A stretch of DNA of 64,000 nt from an uncultured Actinomycetes bacterium. GTDB lineage: Bacteria > Actinomycetota > Acidimicrobiia > Acidimicrobiales > RAAP-2. The stretch spans positions 1-64,000 of the forward strand of contig CAITNF010000001.1 in the NCBI GenBank assembly GCA_903893745.1, written 5' to 3'. A program made the translations under genes and the position numbers. Positions 1 through 7,858 of the stretch are shown piece by piece. Below the pieces are notes generated by a model, which worked only from the letters and a program-made list of their open reading frames with translations, made no database searches and was not told where the DNA came from. Positions within the stretch are counted from its first letter, which is position 1. Each line of letters opens with the position of its first letter.

Positions 1-336
1 GTTTAACAATCTCTATTCGTAAGGGTTCTGGGCTGCTTTGCTCGTCGCTCATAAGGAAAGAATAGACCACTCTGTTAGGCCATAGGTAGGCGTTCCCTAC
101 CCCTGATAGGTGTCAGAACTGATGGTGTTGACCCGTTGTATGCCTTGGGGGCATTGAATATAAGAGTGAGTATCTGGCTAGCGGAGAACTGTCATTTTCA
201 CTATCAGGTGTAGGTTTAGAGAAAAAGGGGTGTTTATGTTTGGTTTCGCTTTTCTTTTTACGCTCGTTTTTATCGGTGTCGCAGCTAGTACAAAGGGCAA
301 GCCGAATCAGTTTCGTAACGCTCACAGCCATGGTTC
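1..336. other. Left-edge stretch without a recognisable gene
   Basis: Short open frames exist on both strands, but none has a recognisable domain, a Shine-Dalgarno sequence, or the TANNNT start signal seen elsewhere in the window. The stretch lies directly upstream of the YbaK-like remnant and may hold its decayed 5' half, though I could not recognise YbaK sequence in any frame here. Confidence 0.5.
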
Positions 337-573
337 ATGGATCTGGTGGTACGACCAATGATGATGCGAGAAGCTCTCGATTCTGTACCGAACAGTGGCG
401 TGCCGCCATTGGGTTTGGCAACCCAAATGAGAGTCTTTATTGACCCAGACTTATTGCAGTACGACGAGGTATGGGCAGCGGCGGGAACATGGAACGATGT
501 GTTTGCAATCAAGCCTGATTCTCTGGCCCAAACCACTGGCGGCCTGATAGTGGATCTGAAGCGAAACGGATGA
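337..573 (+). pseudogene. C-terminal remnant of a YbaK-like aminoacyl-tRNA deacylase
   Basis: The 78-residue frame contains GVPPLG, then RVFIDPDLLQYDEVWAAAGT, then a WNDVFAI segment. This is the conserved C-terminal half of YbaK/ProX-type trans-editing proteins, which hydrolyse mischarged aminoacyl-tRNA. Family members are about 150-180 residues long, and the N-terminal half is absent: the first ~18 residues do not resemble the family, except that MREAL could be a degenerate version of the usual VREA segment. No ribosome binding site precedes the ATG. I read it as a 5'-truncated gene beside a restriction-modification-like cassette. An uncharacterised short YbaK-like protein is the less likely alternative. 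Confidence 0.55.
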
Positions 574-649
574 GTCAGTCGTCTCCAGCAACTTGGGTTC
601 AGTCTCTTAGCCGAATGCCTCAGTTGTGAAGTCGTATGTGAGCGGTGTC

Positions 650-706
650 ATGAGTGAGAATAGGTACATGAGAGAAGCGCTAAACAACTCCAAGGGGTGG
701 CAGTAG
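650..706 (+). CDS. Possible 18-residue leader ORF coupled to the methylase
   Basis: An ATG at 650 opens an 18-codon frame (MSENRYMREALNNSKGWQ) that ends with TAG at 704-706. The last base of the stop is the first base of the proposed methylase GTG (706), a TAGTG arrangement typical of termination-reinitiation. The AAGGGG that would serve as ribosome binding site for the methylase lies inside the frame. No homology is recognised. It may be a translational-coupling leader or chance. Confidence 0.3.
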   Translation: MSENRYMREALNNSKGWQ

Positions 707-1878
707 TGGCCAAGCCCGACATGAGCGCCGCCAGATTGGCTAAGAACGACGAGTTTTACACGCAGTACGCCGACATCGAAAAAGAGATGAACGCCTACTT
801 GGACTTTGACGCTGATGTCTTCCGCGACAAGGTGGTGCTGCTCCCTTGCGACGACCCGGAGTGGTCGAACTTCACCAAGTACTTTGCCCAGAACTTCGAC
901 AAGCTAGGAATGAAGAAACTAATTTCGACGAGTTATGCACCAGACTCAAAACCAAAAGAGCTCAATGTTCAGCTGGCATTCTTTGAAACAGAGAGCCCCA
1001 AGTTCGACAAGAAGAAGGCTCGGACGAACGGACGCATTTTCACGCTCGAACGTGACCGAAACGGCGACGAGAAGATCAACTTTGACGACATCGAATGGGA
1101 CTATCTCAAAGGCGATGGGGACTTCCGCAGCGACGAGGTGAAGGCGCTCCGCGACCAGGCCGACATCATCATCACCAATCCACCGTTCTCGTTGTTCCGC
1201 GAGTTCTTGGCTTGGATAGTCGAGGCCAACAATAAGTTCGTCATCATCGGAAATAAAAACGCCATCACGTATAAAGAAGTCTTTCCGCTTATCAAAGACA
1301 ACAAGATGTGGCTTGGCAACACCTCGATGAGCCTCGACATGCTCTTCCGTATTCCAGCAATGGTGGCAGTCGAACTAGTCGAAACCGGTAAGCAGGGGAG
1401 CAAATGGCGCCGTGTTGATGGAGAAGTACTCGCTCGGGCTAGTTCGGCCTGGTTTACCAACCTTGACCACGGACGCCGCCATCAACCACTCGCATTGATG
1501 AGCAAGGCTGACAACAAGAAGTTCAGCAAGCACAAAGAAGTCAATGGCGCTGGCTACCAAAAGTACGACAACTATGACGCAATCGAAGTGCCTTTCACCG
1601 ATGCAATCCCAAGTGACCACCCAGGGGTGATGGGTGTCCCCATTAGTTTTCTCGACAAGTATTCCCCGGAGCAGTTTGAAATCTTGGGTAATGGTCAAAC
1701 CATGGCGAATGAACTTGGCATCAAGCCAGTTGGACAAGAGTTTGTTGATACCTACTATGCGCAAGGTAACAAAGGTCAAATCACCGCGAAATGGAACAAC
1801 CTCGTGTATCGGATTGGCGACAAAGTTGTGGTCCCTTATCAGCGCATTCTCATCAGGCACAGGAGTCCAGCGAAATGA
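706..1878 (+). CDS. EcoRI-type adenine-specific DNA methyltransferase
   Basis: About 390 residues, matching the EcoRI methylase family (PF13651 type): an N-terminal [17 protein letters not shown] block, DDPEWSNF, and the catalytic NPPF tetrad near residue 159 followed by SLFREF. It should transfer a methyl group from S-adenosylmethionine to adenine N6 in a short DNA site. GTG 706 is preferred because AAGGGG at 692-697 lies 8 nt upstream; GTG 697 in the same frame is possible. Its stop overlaps the next gene as ATGA (1875-1878), so the two are very likely co-translated. It resembles the modification half of a restriction-modification unit; the target site cannot be read from the sequence. Confidence 0.9.
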   Translation: MAKPDMSAARLAKNDEFYTQYADIEKEMNAYLDFDADVFRDKVVLLPCDDPEWSNFTKYFAQNFDKLGMKKLISTSYAPDSKPKELNVQLAFFETESPKFDKKKARTNGRIFTLERDRNGDEKINFDDIEWDYLKGDGDFRSDEVKALRDQADIIITNPPFSLFREFLAWIVEANNKFVIIGNKNAITYKEVFPLIKDNKMWLGNTSMSLDMLFRIPAMVAVELVETGKQGSKWRRVDGEVLARASSAWFTNLDHGRRHQPLALMSKADNKKFSKHKEVNGAGYQKYDNYDAIEVPFTDAIPSDHPGVMGVPISFLDKYSPEQFEILGNGQTMANELGIKPVGQEFVDTYYAQGNKGQITAKWNNLVYRIGDKVVVPYQRILIRHRSPAK

Positions 1879-3035
1879 AAACCGATCTACGCACTTACAC
1901 AGTTCGCGATATCTGCAATGGGTTCGTGTACAACGAGCTCGAGGGTAAAGGGCTGTTCGGACTTGCAGGCAAACTAACCATTCAGCCCGAGTATCAGCGC
2001 AACTACATTTACGCAGATGGCAAGCGTGACGTTGCTGTCATTCAGTCTTTGCTAATGGGATACCCGTTGGGTCTCATCTATTTCAACATCGCAGCCAACG
2101 AGCAGCTTGAAGTACTCGATGGTCAGCAGCGCATCACAAGTTTTGGACGTTTCGTAAGCGGCAAGTTTGCAATCATCGACTCGAACAACATGCAGCAGTA
2201 TTTCTCAGGACTAGCTAAAGACCAGCAAGACAAGATCCTTGACTCAGAAATCCTTGTCTATGAATGCTCTGGAACAGAGAGTGAGATCAAGCAGTGGTTC
2301 AAAACCATCAACACTGCCGGTGTCCCGCTAAACGACCAGGAACTATTGAACGCCATTTACTCTGGCCCGTTCGTTACTGCTGGTAAGGAAGAGTTTTCTA
2401 ACAGTCAGAACGCGAACATCCAGAAGTGGAGTGCGTACGTCAGCGGAAGTGCAAACCGTCAAGACTTCTGGGCCCGCGCACTCGACTGGGTTGGACGTGG
2501 CGAAATAGACGAGTACATGAGCAAACACCGTCATGACACCGACATCAACGGAGTGAAGACATACTTCGTGACGGTCATTGACTGGATAGCAAGCGTTTTC
2601 GAATCCGTTGAGTCTGAAATGAAAGGTCTCGAATGGGGCCGTCTCTACGAGGAATACCACCAGAAGCCCTATGACCAAGCTGCAGTCGAAACAGAAGTAA
2701 AAAAACTGTATGGAGACCCGTACGTGAAGAATCGGCGAGGCGTGTTCGAGTATGTCCTCGGGGGCTCAAACGACACACGACTTCTTGACGTGCGAGTGTT
2801 CGATACAGCTACAAGTCGCTCCACATACGAGACACAAACTGCGAAAGCACGCACTGACGAGACAACAAACTGTCCCCTGTGTGCAGTCGCAAATGACGCA
2901 AACAAAACGAAGATCTGGACTTTTGCAGAAATGGAAGCCGACCACGTTGCAGCGTGGAGTAAGGGCGGTGCGACGACTGCGTCAAACTGTCAGATGCTAT
3001 GCAAGACGCATAACCGCGCTAAGGGAAATCGATAA
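1875..3035 (+). CDS. DUF262 domain protein with C-terminal HNH nuclease
   Basis: 386 residues from the ATG that overlaps the methylase stop. The N-terminal half is a DUF262 domain (GmrS-like, ParB/sulfiredoxin fold) with the diagnostic [10 protein letters not shown] motif and the preceding IQPEYQRNY segment. The C-terminal ~60 residues form an HNH endonuclease: CPLC, then [12 protein letters not shown], then NCQMLC-x2-HNRAKG, with four likely zinc-binding cysteines or histidines. DUF262 proteins of the GmrSD/BrxU kind use nucleotide-dependent cleavage, usually against modified DNA. Being strictly coupled to an adenine methylase suggests that this one is instead the restriction partner. That functional link is inference. 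Confidence 0.9.
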   Translation: MKTDLRTYTVRDICNGFVYNELEGKGLFGLAGKLTIQPEYQRNYIYADGKRDVAVIQSLLMGYPLGLIYFNIAANEQLEVLDGQQRITSFGRFVSGKFAIIDSNNMQQYFSGLAKDQQDKILDSEILVYECSGTESEIKQWFKTINTAGVPLNDQELLNAIYSGPFVTAGKEEFSNSQNANIQKWSAYVSGSANRQDFWARALDWVGRGEIDEYMSKHRHDTDINGVKTYFVTVIDWIASVFESVESEMKGLEWGRLYEEYHQKPYDQAAVETEVKKLYGDPYVKNRRGVFEYVLGGSNDTRLLDVRVFDTATSRSTYETQTAKARTDETTNCPLCAVANDANKTKIWTFAEMEADHVAAWSKGGATTASNCQMLCKTHNRAKGNR

Positions 3036-3088
3036 GGCTGCATCAGAACTGGGACGGTCTGTAGCCAATACAGCTGAGATCGCCGACC

Positions 3089-3259
3089 ATGCCCCAAGTT
3101 CCAGGAGTGCACATCTATAAAGTTTCCACATCTGTTCCGACAACAACCACAACTACCAAGAAGCCAGTTACAACCACTATCAATTGCTACAAAGGCAAGT
3201 TGTTGAAGAAGGTAACTGCTGTTAAGCCTGTGTGCCCTGCTGGGTATAAGAAGAAGTAA
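3089..3259 (+). pseudogene. Orphan Thr-rich C-terminal tail of a surface/secreted protein
   Basis: A 56-residue frame: a run of threonines, KKPV, then TINCYKGKLLKKV and CPAGYKKK at the very end. A tail of this form (Thr/Pro/Lys linker, then two Cys flanking a basic segment and ending GYKKK) is, from memory, a recurrent C-terminus of large exported proteins in planktonic Actinobacteria. Here nothing but the tail remains: there is no signal peptide, and an in-frame TAG lies at 3062. I read it as the 3' stump of a deleted gene, which fits the patchwork nature of this region. Confidence 0.5.
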
Positions 3260-3436
3260 TACATCTGTGTTTGTTAACCGTTCAGGGAGTAAGTAGATAA
3301 ACCCTTTGGTCTTGCAAATACTGCCTTATTCGTTATGCAATCGCCATCGAACGAATTCGCCAAGCTACCTCTAGGAATTCAAGTGCTGGAGTTTGAACTT
3401 CAAACCGTTGGGGGTGCCATTAGGCCTGATACCGGG

Positions 3437-4909
3437 TTACTGCTCAACCAAAAATTGGCCCATGAGGCCGCCATCTTCATGATTAGCCATGTGACAGTGA
3501 TACATAAAAGGCCACTTTGAACTTGCGTAGTCATCAAACTTCGCAATGAATGTAACTTTCTCATTTGGAAGAATTGAGAAAGTATCTTTCCAGCCATTTT
3601 CATGAGCGGGAACGGCTCCCGTGCTTCGAGAAGTTATTTTGAACTGTACGTCGTGAATATGAAAGGAATGTCCAAACACACGATCATTTGTAACAGTCCA
3701 AGCTTCTGTTGCTCCAAGCTTCACATGCTGATTTATGTAGTCCATTGAATAGCTCTTACCATCAAAAGTAAACGGAGTTCCCGGACCATTGTCAGTAATG
3801 GCGATTGTTCGAGTATTTGTAACTTGTGAAGCAACTGGAAAAATGTTTGTTGTTAACTTCGTTGGCAAAGACGAAATTCCCTTAGCAATGGGCTTGGTAA
3901 TTTTTATCTTCAGTACATCAAAGTTGGCATTATTTAAAAGGCTTCCGAAATCACCCGTTGTTGCTGGTTCGGATCCACCGTAGCCAAAGGCCAATCCTCT
4001 GTTGTATGCGCAAAGCGCAACGACTGATCCGATTTTGTCGTTAGAAAGATTGACAAGAATTTCGTAGCGCTCACCGGGAGACATTAGAAGACGCTTCAAT
4101 GGAATTGGCTTTCTCACCAAACCTCCATCTGTAGAAATAACATGGAATGTCCTGTTATCGGACATTCCTAAGTTAAGAACACGTTCTGATTCCATGTTCA
4201 GAATACGAAGGCGAACATATTGTGCTGGAAGAGTTGCTTGTGCGTTTGCAACACCATTTGCGAGCATGGTGTCCCCATAGATAGCTGTGGTGCTTATCTG
4301 ATTTACTGCAGAAAGTGTTCTACTCCCTAGCGCCAGAGGAATGTCATCAACTCCATACGTACGCGGCAAAGCCAGCGCAGCTTCTTTTGAATCTTGCACA
4401 AAAATAAAGCCCCCAGCCCCTAGTGCCAACTGTTTCTGAGTGGTTTTGTGCATGTGAGGGTGATACCAGAACGTGGCAGCATTATTCATAACTTTGAAGT
4501 GCGGCGACCAGGTATCACCAACCGAAATAACTTGCATTGGTCCACCATCCATTTTTGCGGGCAAATGCATTCCGTGCCAATGTGTTGTAGTTTCTTCCGA
4601 TAACCCGTTTGTGACGTTGAGCGTCACGTTGTCACCTTTTTTCATAATTAAGGTTGGACCCCAAAATCCTGCCCCGTTGTAGCCATACGTTTTTGTTACC
4701 GACCCTTGAGCAATTTGTTTGGTGCTTTTCAAAAGTTTTAGATTGAAGTTTGAACCTGAAAGCTTTGGCGGTATCCAAAGGGCATTTGTCACTGCTGCAC
4801 CGGTGGGCGAAGTCTGAAGCATTTCTGGAATCAGCGCTATCCCTGCACCTAAGCCAGCTACTTTGAATAGGTTCCTTCTGCTGATTTCGAATTGATTTTC
4901 TTCCGACAT
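3437..4909 (-). CDS. Tat-exported multicopper oxidase (CueO-like)
   Basis: 490 residues beginning with a twin-arginine signal (SRRNLFK, arginines 11-12, followed by a hydrophobic stretch). Copper ligands are visible: HWHGMH at 110-115, WYHPHMH ending at 154, HSFHIHDVQF, and the type-1 site MYHCHMANHEDGGLMGQF at the C-terminus. It should oxidise Cu(I), phenols or metal ions at the cell surface using oxygen. A weak AGAGGA precedes the ATG. It is divergent from a MarR regulator across a 26-bp perfect palindrome, so it is probably the regulator's target. The gene is visibly more AT-rich than its right-hand neighbours, consistent with acquisition by transfer. Bilirubin oxidase-like activity cannot be excluded. 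Confidence 0.93.
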   Translation of the reverse strand: MSEENQFEISRRNLFKVAGLGAGIALIPEMLQTSPTGAAVTNALWIPPKLSGSNFNLKLLKSTKQIAQGSVTKTYGYNGAGFWGPTLIMKKGDNVTLNVTNGLSEETTTHWHGMHLPAKMDGGPMQVISVGDTWSPHFKVMNNAATFWYHPHMHKTTQKQLALGAGGFIFVQDSKEAALALPRTYGVDDIPLALGSRTLSAVNQISTTAIYGDTMLANGVANAQATLPAQYVRLRILNMESERVLNLGMSDNRTFHVISTDGGLVRKPIPLKRLLMSPGERYEILVNLSNDKIGSVVALCAYNRGLAFGYGGSEPATTGDFGSLLNNANFDVLKIKITKPIAKGISSLPTKLTTNIFPVASQVTNTRTIAITDNGPGTPFTFDGKSYSMDYINQHVKLGATEAWTVTNDRVFGHSFHIHDVQFKITSRSTGAVPAHENGWKDTFSILPNEKVTFIAKFDDYASSKWPFMYHCHMANHEDGGLMGQFLVEQ

Positions 4910-4938
4910 TCATTCCATCCTCTGTATGGGTACTAGTG

Positions 4939-4964
4939 AATATAGTTACCTAGGTAACTATATT
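4939..4964. promoter_or_regulatory. Perfect 26-bp palindromic operator between mco and marR
   Basis: Each arm is AATATAGTTACCT and its reverse complement, with no spacer and no mismatch. It is centred in the divergent intergenic region and lies over the -35 zone of the marR promoter. A perfect dyad of this size next to a MarR gene is the expected binding site for the MarR dimer, giving autoregulation and control of the oxidase. Confidence 0.85.
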
Positions 4965-4978
4965 TCAAACTAGCACTA

Positions 4979-4984
4979 TAGACT
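4979..4984 (+). promoter_or_regulatory. -10 hexamer of a leaderless marR transcript
   Basis: TAGACT occupies positions -12 to -7 relative to the A of the marR ATG (4991). This is the spacing at which transcription would begin on the start codon. There is no Shine-Dalgarno sequence. Confidence 0.6.
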
Positions 4985-4990
4985 GTTGTT

Positions 4991-5488
4991 ATGAAAAAAA
5001 AAGAGAAAGTTCTTAATAGGCCTTCATCGAGCTCTCTATCTACTATGCCTAAAGCACAAGTATCAATTTTTGCAGCAGCAAGCGTGGGACGGTTGAGCAA
5101 CCTTTTCCCTCGGTGGATGTCAGTTCATGTAGAAAAAGAACACGGAATTGCGTCATCTCGATTAATGATTATGTGGATCTTGTTAAATGAAGGGTCGTTA
5201 CCTATCGGGCAATTGGCAAAATTAATTGATTTGACCCCTAGAGCACTTACCCGAATTGTTGATGGGCTCGAATCCAATGGATATGCGATGCGTAAGCCGG
5301 AAAAAACTGACAAGCGAGCCGTCAATGTGGAGCTCACGAAAAATGGAAGGGCTTTTTTTGATGAGATTGTATTGGATGTAACTTCAAAATTTGAATCACT
5401 ATTCAATGTGCTCGATAAGAGAGAGATGGTGGAGCTTTCCCGCATTATTGAGAAACTAACCGATCACATGAAGTCCCAAATCACCTAA
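4991..5488 (+). CDS. MarR-family transcriptional regulator
   Basis: 165 residues: a Lys/Ser-rich N-terminal tail of about 25, then the winged helix-turn-helix (LPIGQLAKLIDLTPRALTRI recognition region, LESNGYAMRKPEKTDKRA wing) and a C-terminal dimerisation helix. It should repress from the 26-bp palindrome at 4939-4964 and respond to a small ligand or oxidative/metal signal. Its divergent neighbour is a multicopper oxidase, so copper or phenolic stress is a reasonable guess. The start is fixed by the TAGACT at 4979-4984. Base composition is AT-rich like the oxidase. Confidence 0.93.
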   Translation: MKKKEKVLNRPSSSSLSTMPKAQVSIFAAASVGRLSNLFPRWMSVHVEKEHGIASSRLMIMWILLNEGSLPIGQLAKLIDLTPRALTRIVDGLESNGYAMRKPEKTDKRAVNVELTKNGRAFFDEIVLDVTSKFESLFNVLDKREMVELSRIIEKLTDHMKSQIT

Positions 5489-5620
5489 TGACGACTCTTG
5501 CTTAGACATAATCGGAGTTGATCCATCTCGGTTAACCAGTCAACCAATTGGTTCCAACTCAAATCGCTTGTGGGGTGCCAATTTCCCTGAATGGCCTTAA
5601 CCCCGTTCAGTGGACACGGG

Positions 5621-6496
5621 TTAAGCGGCTTTCTTAAGAGCCGCGCTGTTGGTTAAGTATTGCATTTCAAAGTTGACTGGCGAGACTTGACCGAGTGAAG
5701 CGTGTCGACGTCGACGGTTGTAGCGGTCCTCGATCCAGTTGCTGACCGCAAGGCGAGCACCCTGCTTGGTTGGCCACACGCGCCGGTAGTAGAACTCGGT
5801 CTTCAAGGTGGCGAAGAACGACTCGGCCATGGCGTTATCCCAGCACACTCCGGTGTAGCCCATCGAGCGGGTGAGTCCGTTAGCGTTCGCGAACGTGGTG
5901 ATCTGGTCCGAGGCGTATTGCGTTCCTCGGTCGGTGTGAAAAATGACCTTCGCGGGTCGTTCGCCCCGGAGGGTGATCGCCATGCGTAGGGCGTCTTCGA
6001 CGAGGTCACTGCGCATGTGCTCGTCGATCGCCCAGCCGATGACGCGACGTGAGTGTGCGTCGATGACCGTGGCTAAGTAAAGCCATCCTTCCCAGGTGCG
6101 CAGGTAGGAGATATCGCCAATCCAAACCTGGTTGAGTGCCCCGACGTCCCACTTTCGTTGCACGACGTCAATCGGGTAGGTGTCAGTCGTGTTGGTGATG
6201 GTCGTCGTCTTCCAGCGCTTCGGGCAGACGCCCTTCAGGCCGAGTTCACGCATGATCTTCGCGACGGTCTTCTTCGAGATCGTCTCACCGTCCTCGCGTA
6301 GGTCCACGAGGATCTTGGGGGAACCCGACACCTCGTCGGACTCCCCGTGAAACCAGGCCACTTTCGCCTCGATCCGCTCGTGACGCAGCGCTCTCTTTGA
6401 GGGCGTCCGACGACACCAGGCGTAGTACCCGGACCTCGAGACCTCTAAGAGTCGGACCATGCGGGTAATCGTGAAGTTGCTCTTCTCCGCGAGCAT
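5621..6496 (-). CDS. IS3-family transposase OrfB (DDE integrase core)
   Basis: 291 residues. An N-terminal HTH_21-like segment (SRSGYYAW) precedes the retroviral-type rve core with the catalytic triad Asp128 (WIGDISYL), Asp189 (HTDRGTQY) and Glu225 (NAMAESFF). In IS3 elements the active enzyme is the OrfAB fusion made by -1 frameshifting; here the orfB frame stays open upstream to the A7G run at 6552-6559. A separate ATG overlaps the orfA stop as TGATG (6494-6498). Intact by length and motifs. Confidence 0.95.
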   Translation of the reverse strand: MLAEKSNFTITRMVRLLEVSRSGYYAWCRRTPSKRALRHERIEAKVAWFHGESDEVSGSPKILVDLREDGETISKKTVAKIMRELGLKGVCPKRWKTTTITNTTDTYPIDVVQRKWDVGALNQVWIGDISYLRTWEGWLYLATVIDAHSRRVIGWAIDEHMRSDLVEDALRMAITLRGERPAKVIFHTDRGTQYASDQITTFANANGLTRSMGYTGVCWDNAMAESFFATLKTEFYYRRVWPTKQGARLAVSNWIEDRYNRRRRHASLGQVSPVNFEMQYLTNSAALKKAA

Positions 6497-6819
6497 CAGT
6501 GCGAACGCTTGGCGTTCGTATCCGTGGCTTCCTGGGCGAAGAAGAGTGACGCTTTTTTTAAGAACGCGCGATCCAGCATCAGTTCGGCGTTGTCCTTTCG
6601 CAGACGCACCAACTCCGCGAGTTCAGTCTCAGTGAGCCCTCGGTCGCCGGCGTCGTGGCGGGCTTTGAACAACTTCACCCATCGGCCCAGCGTCTGTTCT
6701 TGGAGACCCAGTTCTCGCGCCACCACGGCGACGGGCCGCGCGGTATTGATCACCAGCTTCACGGCCTCGTCTTTAAACTCTGGAGTGAACCTCCGGTACG
6801 TACTTCCCATTATGGACAA
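6496..6819 (-). CDS. IS3-family transposase OrfA (helix-turn-helix)
   Basis: 107 residues with the HTH_Tnp_1 fold: YRRFTPEFKDEAVKLV at the N-terminus, VAVVARELGLQEQTLGRWV as the DNA-binding helix-turn-helix, then a Leu-rich coiled segment (LVRLRKDNAELMLDRAFLKKA). It binds the terminal inverted repeats. The frameshift site lies in the AFLKKA codons. Confidence 0.95.
   Translation of the reverse strand: MSIMGSTYRRFTPEFKDEAVKLVINTARPVAVVARELGLQEQTLGRWVKLFKARHDAGDRGLTETELAELVRLRKDNAELMLDRAFLKKASLFFAQEATDTNAKRSH
6552..6559 (-). promoter_or_regulatory. Programmed -1 frameshift slippery run (A7G)
   Basis: On the coding strand the orfA codons read TTA AAA AAA GCG. A -1 slip on this run moves ribosomes into the orfB frame, which is open from here through the orfB ATG, giving the OrfAB fusion typical of IS3 elements. 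Confidence 0.7.
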
Positions 6820-6879
6820 CCTTTCTTACAAGGTGTCTACCAAACGGGGTTAAAGCCAGAATCCCGTTCGGGGGTCCAG

Positions 6880-6899
6880 ATCAATCAATCAATCAATCA
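6880..6899. repeat. Tetranucleotide repeat, five ATCA units
   Basis: Five consecutive ATCA units run into the 3' end of the HEAT-repeat gene, whose stop codon lies inside the repeat. Slippage would change the C-terminus of that protein by a few residues. Confidence 0.85.
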
Positions 6900-7328
6900 A
6901 TTAATACTTGGGTCTAACTTACGAAGTACTCGCTCAGCCGCTACCCTGACCCTTTCGATGGGGTCATTTCGTAGTGGCAACACATCCTCCATTAGTTCAT
7001 CAACAGCGTGGCGCGCAATGACTTTCAACGACATTTCCCTAACCCGCCAAGATTTATCACGAAGTGCGCTGCTGATTGCTTCAGCAGCGACTGGCTCGTA
7101 GCAATAAAGTAGGCCTCGAGCGGCCCACACCCGTGGCCAATACCCGTCAACTCCACCTTCTGCACCCGCCAGTACGTAGCGTGCATGTTCGCCACCCAGC
7201 ACCATGACCAAATCGCCATCGATGTTTGACCCATTCAGAATTGTGATGCAACCGGCGACAAACTCCACCCGACCACGTCGTTTGCTTTCCGCCGTTATTC
7301 GTTGAAGTGGCGTCGTTTTACTCAGCAC
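6897..7328 (-). CDS. Small HEAT-repeat protein
   Basis: 143 residues from a GTG. Two to three HEAT-like helical repeats are visible: VWAARGLLYCYEPVAAEAISSAL, DKSWRVREMSLKVIARHAVDELMEDVL, and NDPIERVRVAAERVLRKL. Such all-helical solenoids are protein-interaction scaffolds. AATAAT at -12 to -7 could be the -10 of a leaderless transcript. The specific partner is unknown. The stop codon sits in the ATCA repeat. Confidence 0.8.
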   Translation of the reverse strand: MLSKTTPLQRITAESKRRGRVEFVAGCITILNGSNIDGDLVMVLGGEHARYVLAGAEGGVDGYWPRVWAARGLLYCYEPVAAEAISSALRDKSWRVREMSLKVIARHAVDELMEDVLPLRNDPIERVRVAAERVLRKLDPSIN

Positions 7329-7420
7329 CGACTAATTATTGCACTCGACTTGACCAAGTAGATTGCTGAATCTCATTAACCAATCAATTCTAGAATTCTG
7401 ACTTCTGACCGAAGGAGTGC

Positions 7421-7666
7421 TCAGCTTTTAAGCAAATTGAAAAGGTACAGCAGACCGAATACGAATCCAACAGCCGCATACGATGCCGCGAAGAAAGTTA
7501 CATGAGTGGGCACGGCCAAAGTCAGAATGCCCAGCGACGTTGCCGAGACGCACATTACCCATCCAACCTGCCGGACTGAAACCCCGTCAGTGTTGTGCGA
7601 GTTCACCCACATGTTCCCGGCCAGAGCGAAGACGGTCACACCAATCATTCTCATCGACCAACTCAT
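7421..7666 (-). CDS. Possible small membrane protein, 81 residues
   Basis: Two hydrophobic stretches (around residues 31-50 and 55-75) suggest a two-helix membrane protein. There is neither a Shine-Dalgarno sequence nor a TANNNT motif at the right distance, and I recognise no family. It is the only frame of reasonable quality in this interval. Confidence 0.35.
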   Translation of the reverse strand: MSWSMRMIGVTVFALAGNMWVNSHNTDGVSVRQVGWVMCVSATSLGILTLAVPTHVTFFAASYAAVGFVFGLLYLFNLLKS

Positions 7667-7810
7667 TTCTGAGCTTTGGTGGAGCGCCAGAGGGTTATAA
7701 AGACTCTTGGCACTGCTACTAAAACGAGAGAAGATCCTCCAAAAATGAGAGATCCGGCCCTCAGCGTTCTCCGTAGCCCATTGACATCCATAGAATTTTT
7801 CGTCGCATTA

Positions 7811-7851
7811 AACCACAATGCCGCCCCGTGTTGCGGGGCGGCATTGTGGTT
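7811..7851 (-). terminator. Terminator hairpin after the rhodopsin gene
   Basis: A perfect 18-bp inverted repeat (7811-7828 with 7834-7851) with a 5-nt loop, 8 nt beyond the rhodopsin stop. On the minus strand it is followed by TTTAATG, a weak U-tract. The arms include CCGCCCCG/CGGGGCGG, making the stem very stable. Confidence 0.85.
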
Positions 7852-7858
7852 AACGAAC

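Larger units (their letters stand above)
5592..6858 (-). mobile_element. Complete IS3-family insertion sequence
   Basis: About 1267 bp carrying orfA and orfB on the minus strand. The ends are imperfect inverted repeats of about 26 bp: both outward-reading termini start TGGC, then TTTAACCCCGTT (left end CTTAACCCCGTT), then GT-x-GACAC. The element is flanked by a 3-bp direct repeat GAA (5589-5591 and 6859-6861), the expected IS3-type target duplication. Both frames are intact, so it may be active. It landed between marR and a HEAT-repeat gene and does not interrupt a recognisable frame. Confidence 0.92.
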
